64,000 nt of DNA, from positions 248,001 to 312,000 of the forward strand of contig JAYKXP010000063.1 in assembly GCA_037176845.1 (NCBI GenBank), in the 5' to 3' direction. Shown here piece after piece: positions 63,640 through 64,000 of the stretch (position 1 is the stretch's first letter; each line of letters begins with the position of its first letter). The position numbers and the translations under genes are program-made. The stretch comes from Paramarasmius palmivorus. Taxonomy: Eukaryota; Basidiomycota; Agaricomycetes; Agaricales; Marasmiaceae. Below the pieces are notes generated by a model. The model did no database searches. It was given only the letters and a program-made list of their open reading frames with translations, and had not been told where the DNA came from.

Positions 63640-63932
63640 ACGAAATCCCTGTTACTACTCTCACCATGAAACCCACATCCCACAAGTCAACCTCGCGCGA
63701 CGACTGAGCTAATCGCCGAGCTCAAGGCATCCCTGCTGCAATCGGAAAGGTCACGCAAGCTGCACGCAAAGCTAGTACCTTCGTTACGCAGGGCGACCTT
63801 ATCCTTGACTCACTCTGTAACGAGTTGCCTGAGGAGCCTCAGACCGAGGCAGACCTCCAACACATCCTCAAGGAAGGCTCCATTACAGCCCACCTCCTAC
63901 AATCTACTTCACGCTGCAAGTGACAATTGTAC
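63640..63932 (+). pseudogene. Coding remnant, origin unknown
   Basis: One frame reads LIAELKASLLQSERSRKLHA and then a second frame continues ARKASTFVTQGDLILDSLCN and LPEEPQTEADLQHILKEGSI to a stop near 63922. The two need a frameshift between about 63755 and 63765. The helical, Gln/Glu-rich character suggests a Gag-like or regulatory protein, but nothing is diagnostic. The fragment is not continued to the window edge. Confidence 0.3.
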
Positions 63933-64000
63933 TTGTCGGCCGACTCTGTTAATCATTATTCCCTATCCTCTAATCCTCCTGCTCCCTTGGTCTCTCCTGC

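Overview
The window looks like nuclear DNA of a basidiomycete fungus, most likely an Agaricomycete (the order is inference, not tested). Supporting signs are protein genes cut by many introns of 46-75 nt with GTANGT donors and CTNAC-like branch sites, a large F-box family, a NACHT-type STAND NTPase with the N-terminal Gly/Asn/Gln-rich tract seen in mushroom fungi, a Ngaro-type tyrosine-recombinase retrotransposon, a CACTA/EnSpm-like DNA transposon, and intron-containing tRNA genes. No bacterial or viral genome, rRNA or CRISPR array is present.

Layout. 0-3 kb: a predicted mitochondrial protein gene framed by tRNA-Asp and tRNA-Trp-like genes. 3-7.5 kb: no intact gene; TTGCAA-rich repeats, inverted repeats and decayed coding fragments. 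7.6-12.9 kb: a nearly complete Ngaro element (minus strand) with split direct repeats, gag-pol and tyrosine recombinase, inserted just past the Pol III terminator of a tRNA-Asp gene; a second Asp/Trp tRNA pair follows. 13.5-17 kb and 27.3-29.3 kb: two intact seven-exon paralogues and one pseudogene of an unrecognised family that begins with a GDAVNVVHGDQ tract. 17.4-23.5 kb: F-box genes and an unresolved multi-exon gene. 23.9-26.2 kb and 32.9-35 kb: two decayed inverted copies of the tRNA / mitochondrial gene / tRNA locus at the start of the window, the second carrying a nested MITE. 30-32 kb: another F-box gene. 35.8-36.4 kb: a small cysteine-rich secreted protein. 36.8-48.9 kb: three F-box genes, each with one frameshift, and a 6.2-kb CACTA-like transposon with TIRs, target duplication, transposase and accessory gene. 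49.6-56.5 kb and 62.2-63 kb: four copies, mostly broken, of another unrecognised family, interrupted by a Mutator-like MITE. 57.1-61.6 kb: a 1393-residue NACHT protein.

Taken together this is an accessory region shaped by repeated segmental duplication and decay: four gene families each occur as intact plus broken copies, and every mobile element recognised carries readable insertion signatures. The most interesting functional lead is that the NACHT protein and the 15-17/27-29 kb family share a similar G-D/N-Q tract (before the NACHT domain in one, at the extreme N-terminus in the other), which would fit receptor/partner recognition but is untested.

All exon structures were worked out by hand from splice consensus, frame continuity and comparison of paralogous copies inside the window. 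No database search was possible, so family names rest on recognised motifs.
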